Shown one piece after another: positions 28,825 through 37,031 of a DNA stretch of 64,000 bases. The translations under genes and the position numbers were made by a program. Location of the stretch: NCBI GenBank assembly GCA_902793405.1, contig CADBDH010000009.1, positions 1-64,000 of the forward strand, given 5' to 3'. Positions within the stretch are counted from its first letter, which is position 1. Every line of letters begins with the position of its first letter. The stretch comes from an uncultured Bacteroidales bacterium. Lineage in GTDB: Bacteria > Bacteroidota > Bacteroidia > Bacteroidales > Muribaculaceae. Under the pieces are notes generated by a model. The model was not told the DNA's origin. It worked only from the letters and a program-made list of their open reading frames with translations, and made no database searches.

Positions 28825-29737
28825 GCTTGAACTGAACATACTGGGCTGCGGGAGCGCGACGATGACGCCGCGCCACCAGCCGTCGTGCCAGGTGCTCAAC
28901 GTGCGCGACAACCTGATGATGATCGATTGCGGTGAGGGTGCCCAACTGGCCGTGCGCAGCATGAATCTCAAGCTGATGCGCCTGAACCACATCTTCATCA
29001 GCCATCTGCACGGCGACCACTGCTTCGGGCTGCCGGGACTGGTCTCGACGATGGCACTGTTGAACCGCACGGGCTCGCTGACGATCCACACCTTTAAGGA
29101 CGGAGCCGAGCTGTTCGGGCAGATGCTGGACTACTTTTGCCGCGAGCGGCCGTTTGATGTGCGCTTCAATATCATCGACACCCACAAGAGCGTCATCTGG
29201 GAGGACGATGCCATGACGGTAACGACATTCCCGCTCGTTCACCGCGTGCCGGCCGTGGGCTTCCTGTTCAGGGAGAAGCCCAAGCTGCGCCATATCATCG
29301 GCGAGAAAGTGAAAGAACTGGGCGTGCCCCACTACGCCATGAACGCCCTGCGCCAGGGCGAGGATTGGGTCAGCCCCGACGGCATTGTCGTCCCCAACGA
29401 CCAGCTGACCACCCCTGCCGACGCCGCCATCAGCTACGCCTACTGCAGCGACACCAAGTTCTCCAAGCGCGTCATCAAGAACGTGGAGAGCGTGGACTGG
29501 CTCTACCACGAGGCCACCTACGACGACAGCCTGCGCGTCAAGGCCCACAAGCGCTACCACAGCACCGCCCTCGAGGCCGCCACCGTTGCCCGTGAGGCCG
29601 GGGTGAAGCACCTCATCCTGGGACACTTCTCCAAGCGCTACCTCGACGAGACGCCGCTGCTGCAAGAGGCTCAAAGCATCTTCCCCGCCACCCGCCTGGC
29701 CAACGAGGGGCTCACGATTGACCTGAACGAGCTGTGA
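28817..29737 (+). CDS. rnz: Ribonuclease Z (tRNA 3' processing endonuclease)
   Basis: Zinc-dependent beta-lactamase-fold nuclease that trims tRNA precursor 3' ends. The metal-binding motif HLHGDH is at about residues 63-68, preceded by the N-terminal LNILGCGSATMTPRHQPSCQ and DCGEGAQLAVR. Later ligands occur in YHEATYDD and LGHFSKRY. The 306-residue length is normal. The start overlaps the end of the TPR gene by 8 bp, which suggests translational coupling to an unrelated upstream gene. Confidence 0.95.
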   Translation: MTRLELNILGCGSATMTPRHQPSCQVLNVRDNLMMIDCGEGAQLAVRSMNLKLMRLNHIFISHLHGDHCFGLPGLVSTMALLNRTGSLTIHTFKDGAELFGQMLDYFCRERPFDVRFNIIDTHKSVIWEDDAMTVTTFPLVHRVPAVGFLFREKPKLRHIIGEKVKELGVPHYAMNALRQGEDWVSPDGIVVPNDQLTTPADAAISYAYCSDTKFSKRVIKNVESVDWLYHEATYDDSLRVKAHKRYHSTALEAATVAREAGVKHLILGHFSKRYLDETPLLQEAQSIFPATRLANEGLTIDLNEL

Positions 29738-29790
29738 GTTGGGAGTTAGAAGTTAGAAGTTAGAAGTTGGGAGTTAGGAGTTGGGAGTTC
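29737..29790 (+). repeat. Heptamer array after rnz
   Basis: Seven or eight 7-base steps alternating AGTTAGA and AGTTGGG begin at the rnz stop codon. Same period and placement as the array after pfkA. Confidence 0.85.
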
Positions 29791-30111
29791 CTCAGCTTGG
29801 GTAGTTTGGTGTGTTGATAAAAAAATTTCAAAGGGATTAAACCTTGGTGAACTGCTGCAGTCCAACCGATGATTTTGGTGCAGGGATGCCCCTGTGAGGA
29901 CAGGGGACGAGGGTCCAAAACGACAATTATTACACTTTTTAACAGTGCTGCAAAGTAAAAACTTTGAAAATATACTTAAAAACACTGTGCCTCAACCCAC
30001 TAAAGTCTAAAAATAACCCAACGGGGCGCAAATTAAGTAAATTTTTCTTTATTATTTGAAGAATTTGTATTTCCTTTGCAGTCTCAAAACTAGGGGCATA
30101 ATCGAAGCATC

Positions 30112-30129
30112 ATCAGGTAAGTGCCTGAT
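30112..30129 (+). promoter_or_regulatory. Small hairpin in the acpP leader
   Basis: ATCAGG and CCTGAT form a 6-bp perfect stem around TAAGTG, 75 bp before acpP. The 29791-30204 gap is otherwise A+T-rich; I see no complete promoter match and no gene in it. A regulatory role is speculative. Confidence 0.25.
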
Positions 30130-30204
30130 TGAGTTGAGATAGCGCCTGGTAGCGTATAAAAAACGTGAATATAAATTTTTATCAAACTTTTAATAATTAC
30201 GACT

Positions 30205-30447
30205 ATGTCTGAAATTGAAGAAAGAGTAAAACAAATTATCGTTGACAAATTAGGTGTTAGCGAGTCTGAGGTAACTCCCGAGGCAACCTTTAGCCAGGAC
30301 CTGGGTGCTGATAGTCTTGATACCGTCGAGCTGATCATGGAATTTGAGAAGCAGTTCGACATCAAGATCCCCGATGACAAATCTGAGACCATCCAAAACG
30401 TAGGCGACGCCATCAAGTTCATCGAAGAAGCTAAGGCTGCCGAATAA
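30205..30447 (+). CDS. acpP: Acyl carrier protein
   Basis: Carrier of growing acyl chains in fatty acid synthesis, 80 residues and very acidic. The phosphopantetheine-bearing serine is residue 37 in [12 protein letters not shown]. The start ATG is preceded by an A+T-rich leader. It leads the conserved order acpP-fabF-rnc, and an intrinsic-terminator-like hairpin separates it from fabF, which would let acpP be made in excess. Confidence 0.98.
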   Translation: MSEIEERVKQIIVDKLGVSESEVTPEATFSQDLGADSLDTVELIMEFEKQFDIKIPDDKSETIQNVGDAIKFIEEAKAAE

Positions 30448-30458
30448 GAAGAACTTTC

Positions 30459-30516
30459 AGGTGGATTCCATGAATAATCCCCTACCCCGGGGTGCGTCAT
30501 GGCATCCACCTTTTTA
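30459..30516 (+). terminator. Terminator-like hairpin between acpP and fabF
   Basis: AGGTGGAT plus CCATG pair with CATGG plus ATCCACCT (13 bp with one internal mismatch), and TTTTTAT follows immediately. It lies 12 bp after acpP and 18 bp before fabF. It probably acts as a partial terminator or mRNA-stabilising structure. Confidence 0.7.
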
Positions 30517-30534
30517 TAAACTTCCTACTACCAC

Positions 30535-31818
30535 ATGGAATTAAAGAGAGTTGTGGTAACAGGTCTGGGTGCCATCACTCCCATTGGCATGGACGTTGAG
30601 ACGACGTGGAACAACGCCCTGAAGGGAATGAGCGGAGCTGGACCCATTACCCATTTTGACACGACACTGTTCAAGACCAAGTTCGCTTGCGAAATCAAGG
30701 GATTTGATCCGCTGAACTACGTGAGCGACCCCAACGACCGCCGCGAGGTGAAAGACTTCAAGCGCAATGACCTGTACACGCAGTATGCGCTGGCATGCGC
30801 CAAGCAAGCCGTTGAGGACGCCAACCTGCTGGCCGACGGTATCGACCGCGACGAGGTGGGCGTGATTTTCGCATCAGGTATCGGTGGATTGCACACCTTT
30901 GAGGACCAGGCCGGCGACTACGCCCGTCATGAGGACCGTGGCCCGATGTACAGCCCGTTCTTCATCCCGACGATGATTGCCGATATCGCTGCCGGACAGA
31001 TTTCCATCAAGTACGGTTTCCGCGGTCCCAACTTTGGTGTTGTTTCGGCTTGTGCCACCTCGACCAACGCCCTGATCGACGCGTTCAACTACGTGCGTCT
31101 GGGCAAGGCCAAGGCGATTGTCACCGGCGGTAGCGAGGCCCCGTTGTTCCCCGCTGGCGTAGGTGGCTTCAATGCCATGAAGGCCATCTCGTTGCGCAAC
31201 GACGACCCCGAGGGAGCTTCGCGCCCCTTCAGCGGCTCGCGCGACGGTTTCGTCATGGGCGAGGGCGGTGTGTGCCTCGTGTTCGAGGAACTCGAGCATG
31301 CCCTGGCACGCGGTGCCAAGATTTATGGTGAGGTCATCGGTGGCGGCATGAGTGCCGACGCCTATCACATCACCGCCAGCCATCCCGAGGGCCTGGGCGC
31401 CAAGCTCGTGATGCAGCGTGCCATCGAGGACGCCGGCATCAAGCCCGAGGATGTTGACTATGTCAACGCCCATGGCACGTCCACCCCTGTGGGCGACCTG
31501 AGCGAGGCACAGGCAGTGAAGGATGTATTCGGTGAGCATGCCTACAAACTCAACGTGAGCAGCACCAAGTCGATGACGGGCCACATGCTGGGCGCCACGG
31601 GTGCCATGGAGGCCGTCTTCTGTCTGCTGGCTTGCCGCGACGACATCGTTCCTCCCACCATCAACCATGCCGATGGCGACGAGGACGAGAACATCGACTA
31701 CAAGATGAACTTCACCTTCAACAAGGCACAGAAGCGAACAGTAAACATTGCACTTTCCAACACGTTTGGCTTCGGCGGACACAATGCCAGCATCATCGTC
31801 AAGAAATACCAGAAATAA
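30535..31818 (+). CDS. fabF: 3-oxoacyl-[acyl-carrier-protein] synthase II
   Basis: Condenses malonyl-ACP with acyl-ACP in fatty acid elongation. The Cys-His-His triad is visible: Cys about 173 in VVSACATSTNAL, His about 313 in YVNAHGTSTPVGD and His about 350 in STKSMTGHMLGA. The 427-residue length is slightly above that of E. coli FabF (413). It sits between acpP and rnc, an order widely conserved in Bacteroidetes. Confidence 0.97.
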   Translation: MELKRVVVTGLGAITPIGMDVETTWNNALKGMSGAGPITHFDTTLFKTKFACEIKGFDPLNYVSDPNDRREVKDFKRNDLYTQYALACAKQAVEDANLLADGIDRDEVGVIFASGIGGLHTFEDQAGDYARHEDRGPMYSPFFIPTMIADIAAGQISIKYGFRGPNFGVVSACATSTNALIDAFNYVRLGKAKAIVTGGSEAPLFPAGVGGFNAMKAISLRNDDPEGASRPFSGSRDGFVMGEGGVCLVFEELEHALARGAKIYGEVIGGGMSADAYHITASHPEGLGAKLVMQRAIEDAGIKPEDVDYVNAHGTSTPVGDLSEAQAVKDVFGEHAYKLNVSSTKSMTGHMLGATGAMEAVFCLLACRDDIVPPTINHADGDEDENIDYKMNFTFNKAQKRTVNIALSNTFGFGGHNASIIVKKYQK

Positions 31819-31843
31819 ACGGCTGAAATAAAAGCCAGGGACG

Positions 31844-32617
31844 ATGCCGCTCAGCAACGCCATATCACTCATAAAGCTCCTTTTCGTCAAGGATAAGGAG
31901 CTTTATGTTTTTATTCACCGCATCACCGGCTACTATCCGCGCGACATCAGGCTCTACCAGCTGGCGATGATTCACCGTTCCAAGCCCACCAAGATGCCCG
32001 ACGGACGCTGGGCCAACAACGAGCGCTTGGAATTTCTGGGCGACGCCGTGCTCGACAACGTAGTCGCCGACTTCCTGTTCAAGACCTACCCCACCAAGCA
32101 TGAGGGATTCCTGACCTCGACGCGCGCCAAGATTGTACAGCGCGAGAGCCTGAACCGCATCGGCAACAGCCTGCACCTCGACAGCCATGTCCAGGCCACG
32201 ATGCACACCTCGTCACACAACAGCTACATCTGCGGCAATGCCCTTGAGGCGCTCGTGGGCGCCATCTATCTGGACCAGGGCTACAAGCGCTGCCGCAAGT
32301 TTATCGTCGAGCGCCTGATCAAAAAGCACTTCGACCTCAACGACCTGGTCAAGACCGAGCAAAATTTCAAGTCGCGCCTCATCGAGTGGACACAAAAGTA
32401 TCACGTTACCATCGAATTTGAACTGGTGGACAGCTATTCCGACGCCGACAAGAACCCCGTGTTCCGCACCGCCGTTATCCTGGGCGGCATCTATGCCAGC
32501 GACGCCGTGGGCTACAGCAAGAAAGAGTCCCACCAGAGTGCCTCCAAGAAGGCTCTGGAACGCCTGCAGCACGACCAGCAGTTCTGCGAGCAGGTACTCA
32601 CCACAGCACTTAGTTAA
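31844..32617 (+). CDS. rnc: Ribonuclease III
   Basis: Double-strand-specific endonuclease for rRNA and mRNA processing. The catalytic signature NERLEFLGDAVLDNVVADFLF is present, with EALVGAIYLDQGYK as the second metal-binding region and a C-terminal double-stranded-RNA-binding domain (FKSRLIEWTQKYHVTIEFEL onward, ending SKKESHQSASKKALE). The 257-residue length is typical. It starts 25 bp after fabF. An 11-bp perfect hairpin lies inside the first 22 codons. Confidence 0.96.
   Translation: MPLSNAISLIKLLFVKDKELYVFIHRITGYYPRDIRLYQLAMIHRSKPTKMPDGRWANNERLEFLGDAVLDNVVADFLFKTYPTKHEGFLTSTRAKIVQRESLNRIGNSLHLDSHVQATMHTSSHNSYICGNALEALVGAIYLDQGYKRCRKFIVERLIKKHFDLNDLVKTEQNFKSRLIEWTQKYHVTIEFELVDSYSDADKNPVFRTAVILGGIYASDAVGYSKKESHQSASKKALERLQHDQQFCEQVLTTALS
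31870..31907 (+). other. 11-bp perfect hairpin inside the rnc coding start
   Basis: CATAAAGCTCC and GGAGCTTTATG pair perfectly around a 16-base loop, covering about codons 9-22 of rnc. In E. coli, RNase III cleaves a stem in its own leader; a similar self-target here is inferred from position only. Confidence 0.45.
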
Positions 32618-32633
32618 TGCGAGCTGCGCTCGC

Positions 32634-32790
32634 GGTCTAGGGTCTAGAGTTTAGGGTTTAGGGAGCATCCGCTTTCGGTTCTTTCGGTTTAGGGTTTAGG
32701 GAGCATCCGCTTCCTTTTCTTTTGGCCAGGGCTTAGGGTGGATCCGCTTTCGGTTCTTTTGGTTCGGGTCTAGGGGTTGATCTATAGGAT
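32634..32790 (+). repeat. Heptamer array plus three ~45-bp repeats after rnc
   Basis: GTCTAGG GTCTAGA GTTTAGG GTTTAGG runs in 7-base steps, then passes into a larger unit (TTTAGGGAGCATCCGCTTTC followed by a GGTTCTTT-like tract) occurring about three times with decay, at 32650, 32690 and 32735. The remaining gap to 32938 has a short A+T-rich stretch with AATCTTTG at 32895, close to a -7 element. Confidence 0.8.
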
Positions 32791-32938
32791 TTTAGCTATT
32801 TATTTTGTGTGGTGGTATAGTCGCTAACAAACGTGAATTAGTGTAAAATTTGGTTTCATTCTGCGGGCAGTTCGGCAATAATTTGTAAATTCGCAAATCT
32901 TTGCGGTCACCTGAGCCGCCTTTTAACGATTGATTTCT

Positions 32939-33589
32939 ATGAGACCGATAACCAATATATTGCTTGTACTGGCGCTCATTAGCTACGTTTTCCTGCCTTT
33001 CTACGACGTCTCGTTGCTGGGCACGGTCACGGGTTTGGGCTTCACGGCAGGCACCATATCCCAATCCCTGTCACTGAATAACGTGCTGCTGGCATTGTTG
33101 CCGTTTATCGCCTGTTTTGGCGCCATCGCGCTGAATTGCCTCAAAAAGCGCTGGTGGGTGCTCGGCACTATTGCCCTCATCGTATTGTGGCTGTGGTTCT
33201 TCATGCACACCAACAGCCTGCATGACATCAGGCTGCAACACGCTCCCGAAATCACGCCCGACAATGACCTGGGCGAAGGCTTCTCCATCATCGGCTTGGG
33301 AATTGGGCACAAGTTATCGTTTGTCCTGACGGGCCTGTCATTGCTGTCGGCCCTGATCTCGCTGCTGCCGTTCAAGTTCAACGAGACCATCGAGAAGGCC
33401 GTTGACGACACCTTTGAGGACGGCCGCCGCCACGTACGCGAGGAAATCAAGCGCCTGGAAAACGCCGCCCACAAGTCACACAAGCACAAACAACATTCGT
33501 CCCCCACTGTACCACCAGTAGAGGACGATCATATCGTTGAGCCTGTCGAGGACAAGGAAGACCCGACGCGCTTCATGCCTAAAGAGTGA
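32939..33589 (+). CDS. Membrane protein of unknown function
   Basis: A 216-residue protein with four or five predicted membrane helices (ITNILLVLALISYVFLPFYDV, NNVLLALLPFIACFGAIAL, WWVLGTIALIVLWLWFF, LSFVLTGLSLLSALISLLPF) and a hydrophilic C-terminal tail rich in His, Lys, Glu and Pro (KSHKHKQHSSPTVPPVEDDH). The upstream TTG at 32930 is in frame, but ATG at 32939 is preferred. I recognise no family. It stands alone between repeat arrays. Confidence 0.75.
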   Translation: MRPITNILLVLALISYVFLPFYDVSLLGTVTGLGFTAGTISQSLSLNNVLLALLPFIACFGAIALNCLKKRWWVLGTIALIVLWLWFFMHTNSLHDIRLQHAPEITPDNDLGEGFSIIGLGIGHKLSFVLTGLSLLSALISLLPFKFNETIEKAVDDTFEDGRRHVREEIKRLENAAHKSHKHKQHSSPTVPPVEDDHIVEPVEDKEDPTRFMPKE

Positions 33590-33610
33590 GGCAAGTTTCA
33601 AAGAAACTTG

Positions 33611-33648
33611 AGGTCTAGGGTCTAGAGTCTAGGGTCTAGGGTTTAGAG
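33611..33648 (+). repeat. Heptamer array after the 32939-33589 gene
   Basis: GTCTAGG GTCTAGA GTCTAGG GTCTAGG GTTTAGA in 7-base steps, ending at the stop codon of the convergent lipoprotein gene. Confidence 0.85.
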
Positions 33649-34170
33649 TTATTCTTCGGCTGCGGGATGGTGCATGTCGATGCGCCTGAAGGTGAGCGGA
33701 GTGGTCACGCGCAACGTGTTTTTGCTGGCTCCGTAGAACAGGACGCGGCCTCCCAACACGTCATAGTTTTTCAACACACCATGCACATTCTCGAATACCA
33801 TGTTGCCCATGTAGATATAATCCTGGTCCAGGTCCACACTGTGCAGCAATACCCACATTCCTGAGAAGGAACCCTGCCACAACAGGCTCCAATCGGGATT
33901 CTCTCTTGACCCCATGTTGATCAGCTCGTTATAGTAGCCCGTGAAGGTACTGTCCTGGGTGCTGAAGGTGTAGGACATCTCGATGAAATGGACAGTGTCA
34001 TCGTACTGATACACCCATTTCCCGTCCATGTATTTGTTGTAATGCTTCTGCAGCTCGACGGTCTCGAGCGTGGTCCAGTCGGTCTCGATGACCTCATGGT
34101 CGCCCTCACACGATGCCAACGCCATGATCAGCACAACAGGCAATAATATCCATTTGAAAATCTTTCCCAT
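33649..34170 (-). CDS. Putative lipoprotein, function unknown
   Basis: A 173-residue protein with a lipoprotein signal (WILLPVVLIMALASC, lipobox LASC) followed by EGDHEVIETDW. The mature part looks beta-rich (GKWVYQYDDTVHFIEMSYTFSTQDSTFTG), like small lipocalin- or META-type Bacteroidetes lipoproteins, but no family is certain. The frame begins at a TTG at 34182; ATG at 34170 places the signal peptide correctly. It is probably anchored in the outer membrane or periplasm. Confidence 0.75.
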   Translation of the reverse strand: MGKIFKWILLPVVLIMALASCEGDHEVIETDWTTLETVELQKHYNKYMDGKWVYQYDDTVHFIEMSYTFSTQDSTFTGYYNELINMGSRENPDWSLLWQGSFSGMWVLLHSVDLDQDYIYMGNMVFENVHGVLKNYDVLGGRVLFYGASKNTLRVTTPLTFRRIDMHHPAAEE

Positions 34171-34260
34171 ATCTCTTGACAATACAACGGTTTAGGGCAC
34201 AAAATTAGCAAAAACATGGCAAAAGTGCCACACAATTAGGAATAATTAGACCCGGTAGCA

Positions 34261-34292
34261 GAAGAATCGTGCCCATGGAGGCACGATTCTTC
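34261..34292 (-). terminator. 13-bp perfect hairpin downstream of the first beta-barrel gene
   Basis: GAAGAATCGTGCC pairs perfectly with GGCACGATTCTTC around six bases, 29 bp past the stop at 34321 on the minus strand. There is no clean T run, but it sits where a terminator is expected. Confidence 0.55.
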
Positions 34293-34320
34293 GATATCGC
34301 GGGATGTATTGTGACGGGAT

Positions 34321-36876
34321 TTAGTTGCCGCCGCCCATGCCACCCACGGGCGTGTTGCCGGTGGTGTTGCCCGACTGCTTGCCGCTGCCGATGAGGTCGT
34401 CGTTCTCGATTGACTTCTCGGCCTTCTTGACGCGTGTCGTGAGAGAGCCGAAGCGGTAACTGATGTTGATGCCGAAACGGCGTGCCTGCTGCTCGTAGCG
34501 GGTCCAACCCGTCACGTCGCCCTGGGTCACATAGTTCTTCATCGTCATGTACTTGCCGCCGAAGGGCACGATGGCCTGCAACTGGACGGTCAGACGGTCC
34601 TCCTTGAGGAAGGAGCGCTGCAGACTGAAGCCGTGGAAGAATACCGTTCCCATGCGGCCATACAGGTCGTTGATGCCGCCGCCCCACATGCCGGCGAAGC
34701 CCGACAGCTGCAGTTTCCAGGGCAGGAACTGGGTGACGTTGGCAAAGAAGTTGCCGCTCACGCGGTCATTCTTCAGACCGAGTTCTTTGCTCTTGTAGTA
34801 GTTGTAGCCGATGGAGCCGTTGAGCATGAAATTGGTCTTCTGGGTCATCATCCACTGGACGAAAGCCGAGACGGTCGTCGAGTAAGTCTTGAGCGTGTTG
34901 TCATAGGTCGATACCTGCACCAGTCCGTCGGCCCACTTCACGGCACCGATGCCGTTGTTGCTGAACTGGAACTGCGGGGTAACGTTGAAAGTCAGCTTGG
35001 GACCCACGCGCATATAAGTCAGGCTCACCGAGTGGTAGTGCACGCTGCCCAGGTCGGTATTGCCGAATGAACGGGTCGTCGGCGTCTCGATCACGGCCGG
35101 ATTCAGGTAGCTGATACCCGGGCGGTTGATGCTGGCGGCATAGGACAGCTTTAGGCTGTTGGCAAAGTTGAACTGGTAACGCAGGCTGGCACTGGGCACA
35201 AAGTCGTTGAGGTGGGCCTCGTAGGGATCCTGCTGGCCATCGGGATAGGTGGCGCGCAAGAAGCTGTGCTCGTAGCGCAGGCCGGCACGGGCATCCCACG
35301 GCCCGCTGTGGAAGGTGTAGCTCACATAGGCGGCACCCACCTGGGTCACGTGCTTATAGCGCATGTCGGTGATATTGTCGACGCCCAGATAGTCGAGCAC
35401 GTTGTGGCTGCGGTTCAGGCGGTAGATGTACTTGGCACCGGTCTCCAGGGTGTGCTTCTCGGTCAAGGGACGTTTCCAGTCGAGCTGCACGGTGTGCTCG
35501 TTGAAGTTCTCTTTTCCGTCCTGGTCGATGCCGTAGTAGTCAACGGGCATGTTAACGAGGTCGGTATAGCGGGATTTGTCATTGTTCTTGTTGCGGAAGG
35601 CCGAGAGCATATAGCTCAGCGTGATGGCCTCGCCCTTGCGGCGGGTGCTGTGCTGGTAGTCCAGACGGGTGTCGAAGTTGTAGCTGTCGGCCTTGGTGTG
35701 GTTGCCCATGCCGTAGCTGTAGATGGGTTGTCCGGTGGCGCTCTGCATCAGGTTGTTGTTCACGCCGTTGCCGGCATAATTGTAGGCAAAGCCGCTCAGC
35801 GACCACGAGAACAGGTTCAGCGAGTCGGGCTCCCAGCTGGCGCTCACGTCACCAAAGTGAACGGTGACCTTGTCGGTATCAAATTTGGTATCGCCCAGCA
35901 ACTGCGCCCCGCTTTGCTTATACTCACTCATGCTCGACGAGCGATAGCCCTGCCCGTTGTTGCCATCGTGATGGATGCCATAGTCCACCGACAGCACCAC
36001 CTTATCGAGCTGGGTCGTCATGTTCAACGATCCGCCAATGGCGCCCTTGTGGTCGGCCCTGGCCGACGCCATGCCCGAAACGCCCTTGATGGTCGAATTG
36101 TCGGCCATGACGATGTTCAGAATCATCGTCGTGCCCTCGGCGTCATATTTCGCGCCCGGCTCGGTAATCACCTCGATGCGCTTCACGGCGCTTGCAGGCA
36201 TCGCCTTGAGGATGTCCTTGGCATTGCGCGAGAGCGACGGGTCGGGATGGCCGTTGCGGAAGATTTTGAAATTCTGCTGGCCGTTCACGCGGATTTCGTC
36301 GCTGGCATCGACGCTCACCATGGGCACCTTGCGTAGCATCGTCAACACGTTGTTGGTCTTGCTGTCGGCATCATCGGCCACACTGTAGCCGATACGGTCC
36401 ACCTCCTGCTTGATGAGTTGGCGTTGGGCGGTAACCGTCACATCCTTCAACTGGATGTTGTCAAACACGCTCAGCAGCGAGTCGTTGACCCAATCGTCAT
36501 CATCGGTGGCAGCCACAGGGACCTCACGCGTAAGCTTCAGCGAGGTCGAATAGCCCATCTGGCTGTAAGTGCCGTCAAGGGTATTGCCGTCGATGGTCGC
36601 CTTGTAGCTGGCGCCAATCTCGGGAATGTCGACGTTGAGTTTGCCGTCCTTGATTGATGCCTTGGCCTTGATGTCATAGGCCTTCTGCTCGGGCGAATCG
36701 AGCGTAGCGGTAATCTCATCGCCCTGCTGTTGCAGGTTCAGCACAACGGGGATGGTGTAAGGACCTGCCGTGATACTTCCTTTCCAAGCGCCGTTCAGGT
36801 CCTGTGCCACTGCGGCGAGGCACGTCATGACGACCACGGCGATAATCAAAAATCTGTTCAAAAATTGACGTTTCAT
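34321..36876 (-). CDS. TonB-dependent-receptor-like outer membrane beta-barrel protein with N-terminal extra domain
   Basis: An 851-residue outer membrane protein with signal peptide (RFLIIAVVVMTCLAAVAQ). Residues about 24-118 form a small beta-rich domain (LNGAWKGSITAGPYTIPVVL, ATLDSPEQKAYDI, LDGTYSQMGYS) that elsewhere precedes alpha/beta-hydrolases. Residues about 135-270 are a plug domain (LKDVTVTAQRQLIKQEVDRIGYSV, KRIEVITEPGAKYDAEGTTMILNIV). The rest is a large beta-barrel of the OMP_b-brl_3 type. No SusD partner is adjacent, so it is unlikely to be a SusC transporter. A paralogue lies just upstream. The substrate is unknown. Confidence 0.85.
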   Translation of the reverse strand: MKRQFLNRFLIIAVVVMTCLAAVAQDLNGAWKGSITAGPYTIPVVLNLQQQGDEITATLDSPEQKAYDIKAKASIKDGKLNVDIPEIGASYKATIDGNTLDGTYSQMGYSTSLKLTREVPVAATDDDDWVNDSLLSVFDNIQLKDVTVTAQRQLIKQEVDRIGYSVADDADSKTNNVLTMLRKVPMVSVDASDEIRVNGQQNFKIFRNGHPDPSLSRNAKDILKAMPASAVKRIEVITEPGAKYDAEGTTMILNIVMADNSTIKGVSGMASARADHKGAIGGSLNMTTQLDKVVLSVDYGIHHDGNNGQGYRSSSMSEYKQSGAQLLGDTKFDTDKVTVHFGDVSASWEPDSLNLFSWSLSGFAYNYAGNGVNNNLMQSATGQPIYSYGMGNHTKADSYNFDTRLDYQHSTRRKGEAITLSYMLSAFRNKNNDKSRYTDLVNMPVDYYGIDQDGKENFNEHTVQLDWKRPLTEKHTLETGAKYIYRLNRSHNVLDYLGVDNITDMRYKHVTQVGAAYVSYTFHSGPWDARAGLRYEHSFLRATYPDGQQDPYEAHLNDFVPSASLRYQFNFANSLKLSYAASINRPGISYLNPAVIETPTTRSFGNTDLGSVHYHSVSLTYMRVGPKLTFNVTPQFQFSNNGIGAVKWADGLVQVSTYDNTLKTYSTTVSAFVQWMMTQKTNFMLNGSIGYNYYKSKELGLKNDRVSGNFFANVTQFLPWKLQLSGFAGMWGGGINDLYGRMGTVFFHGFSLQRSFLKEDRLTVQLQAIVPFGGKYMTMKNYVTQGDVTGWTRYEQQARRFGINISYRFGSLTTRVKKAEKSIENDDLIGSGKQSGNTTGNTPVGGMGGGN

Positions 36877-36996
36877 ATCCTTTTTCTGGGTTTAATTATT
36901 TTCGTTTCTATCTCTTAGACGCACAGCACCCTCAAAAAGCTTCAAAAAAAACAATATTTTTTTCATCCGTGCTCCCACAACAGGAACGCGGACGCC

Positions 36997-37014
36997 GCTC
37001 TAAACTCTAAACAG
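36997..37014 (-). repeat. Short heptamer block after the second beta-barrel gene
   Basis: CTCTAAA CTCTAAA on the + strand reads TTTAGAG TTTAGAG on the minus strand, just beyond the stop of the minus-strand gene at 37032. Orientation follows the upstream gene, as in the other arrays. Confidence 0.55.
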
Positions 37015-37031
37015 TGAGCACAGCGAACGCA

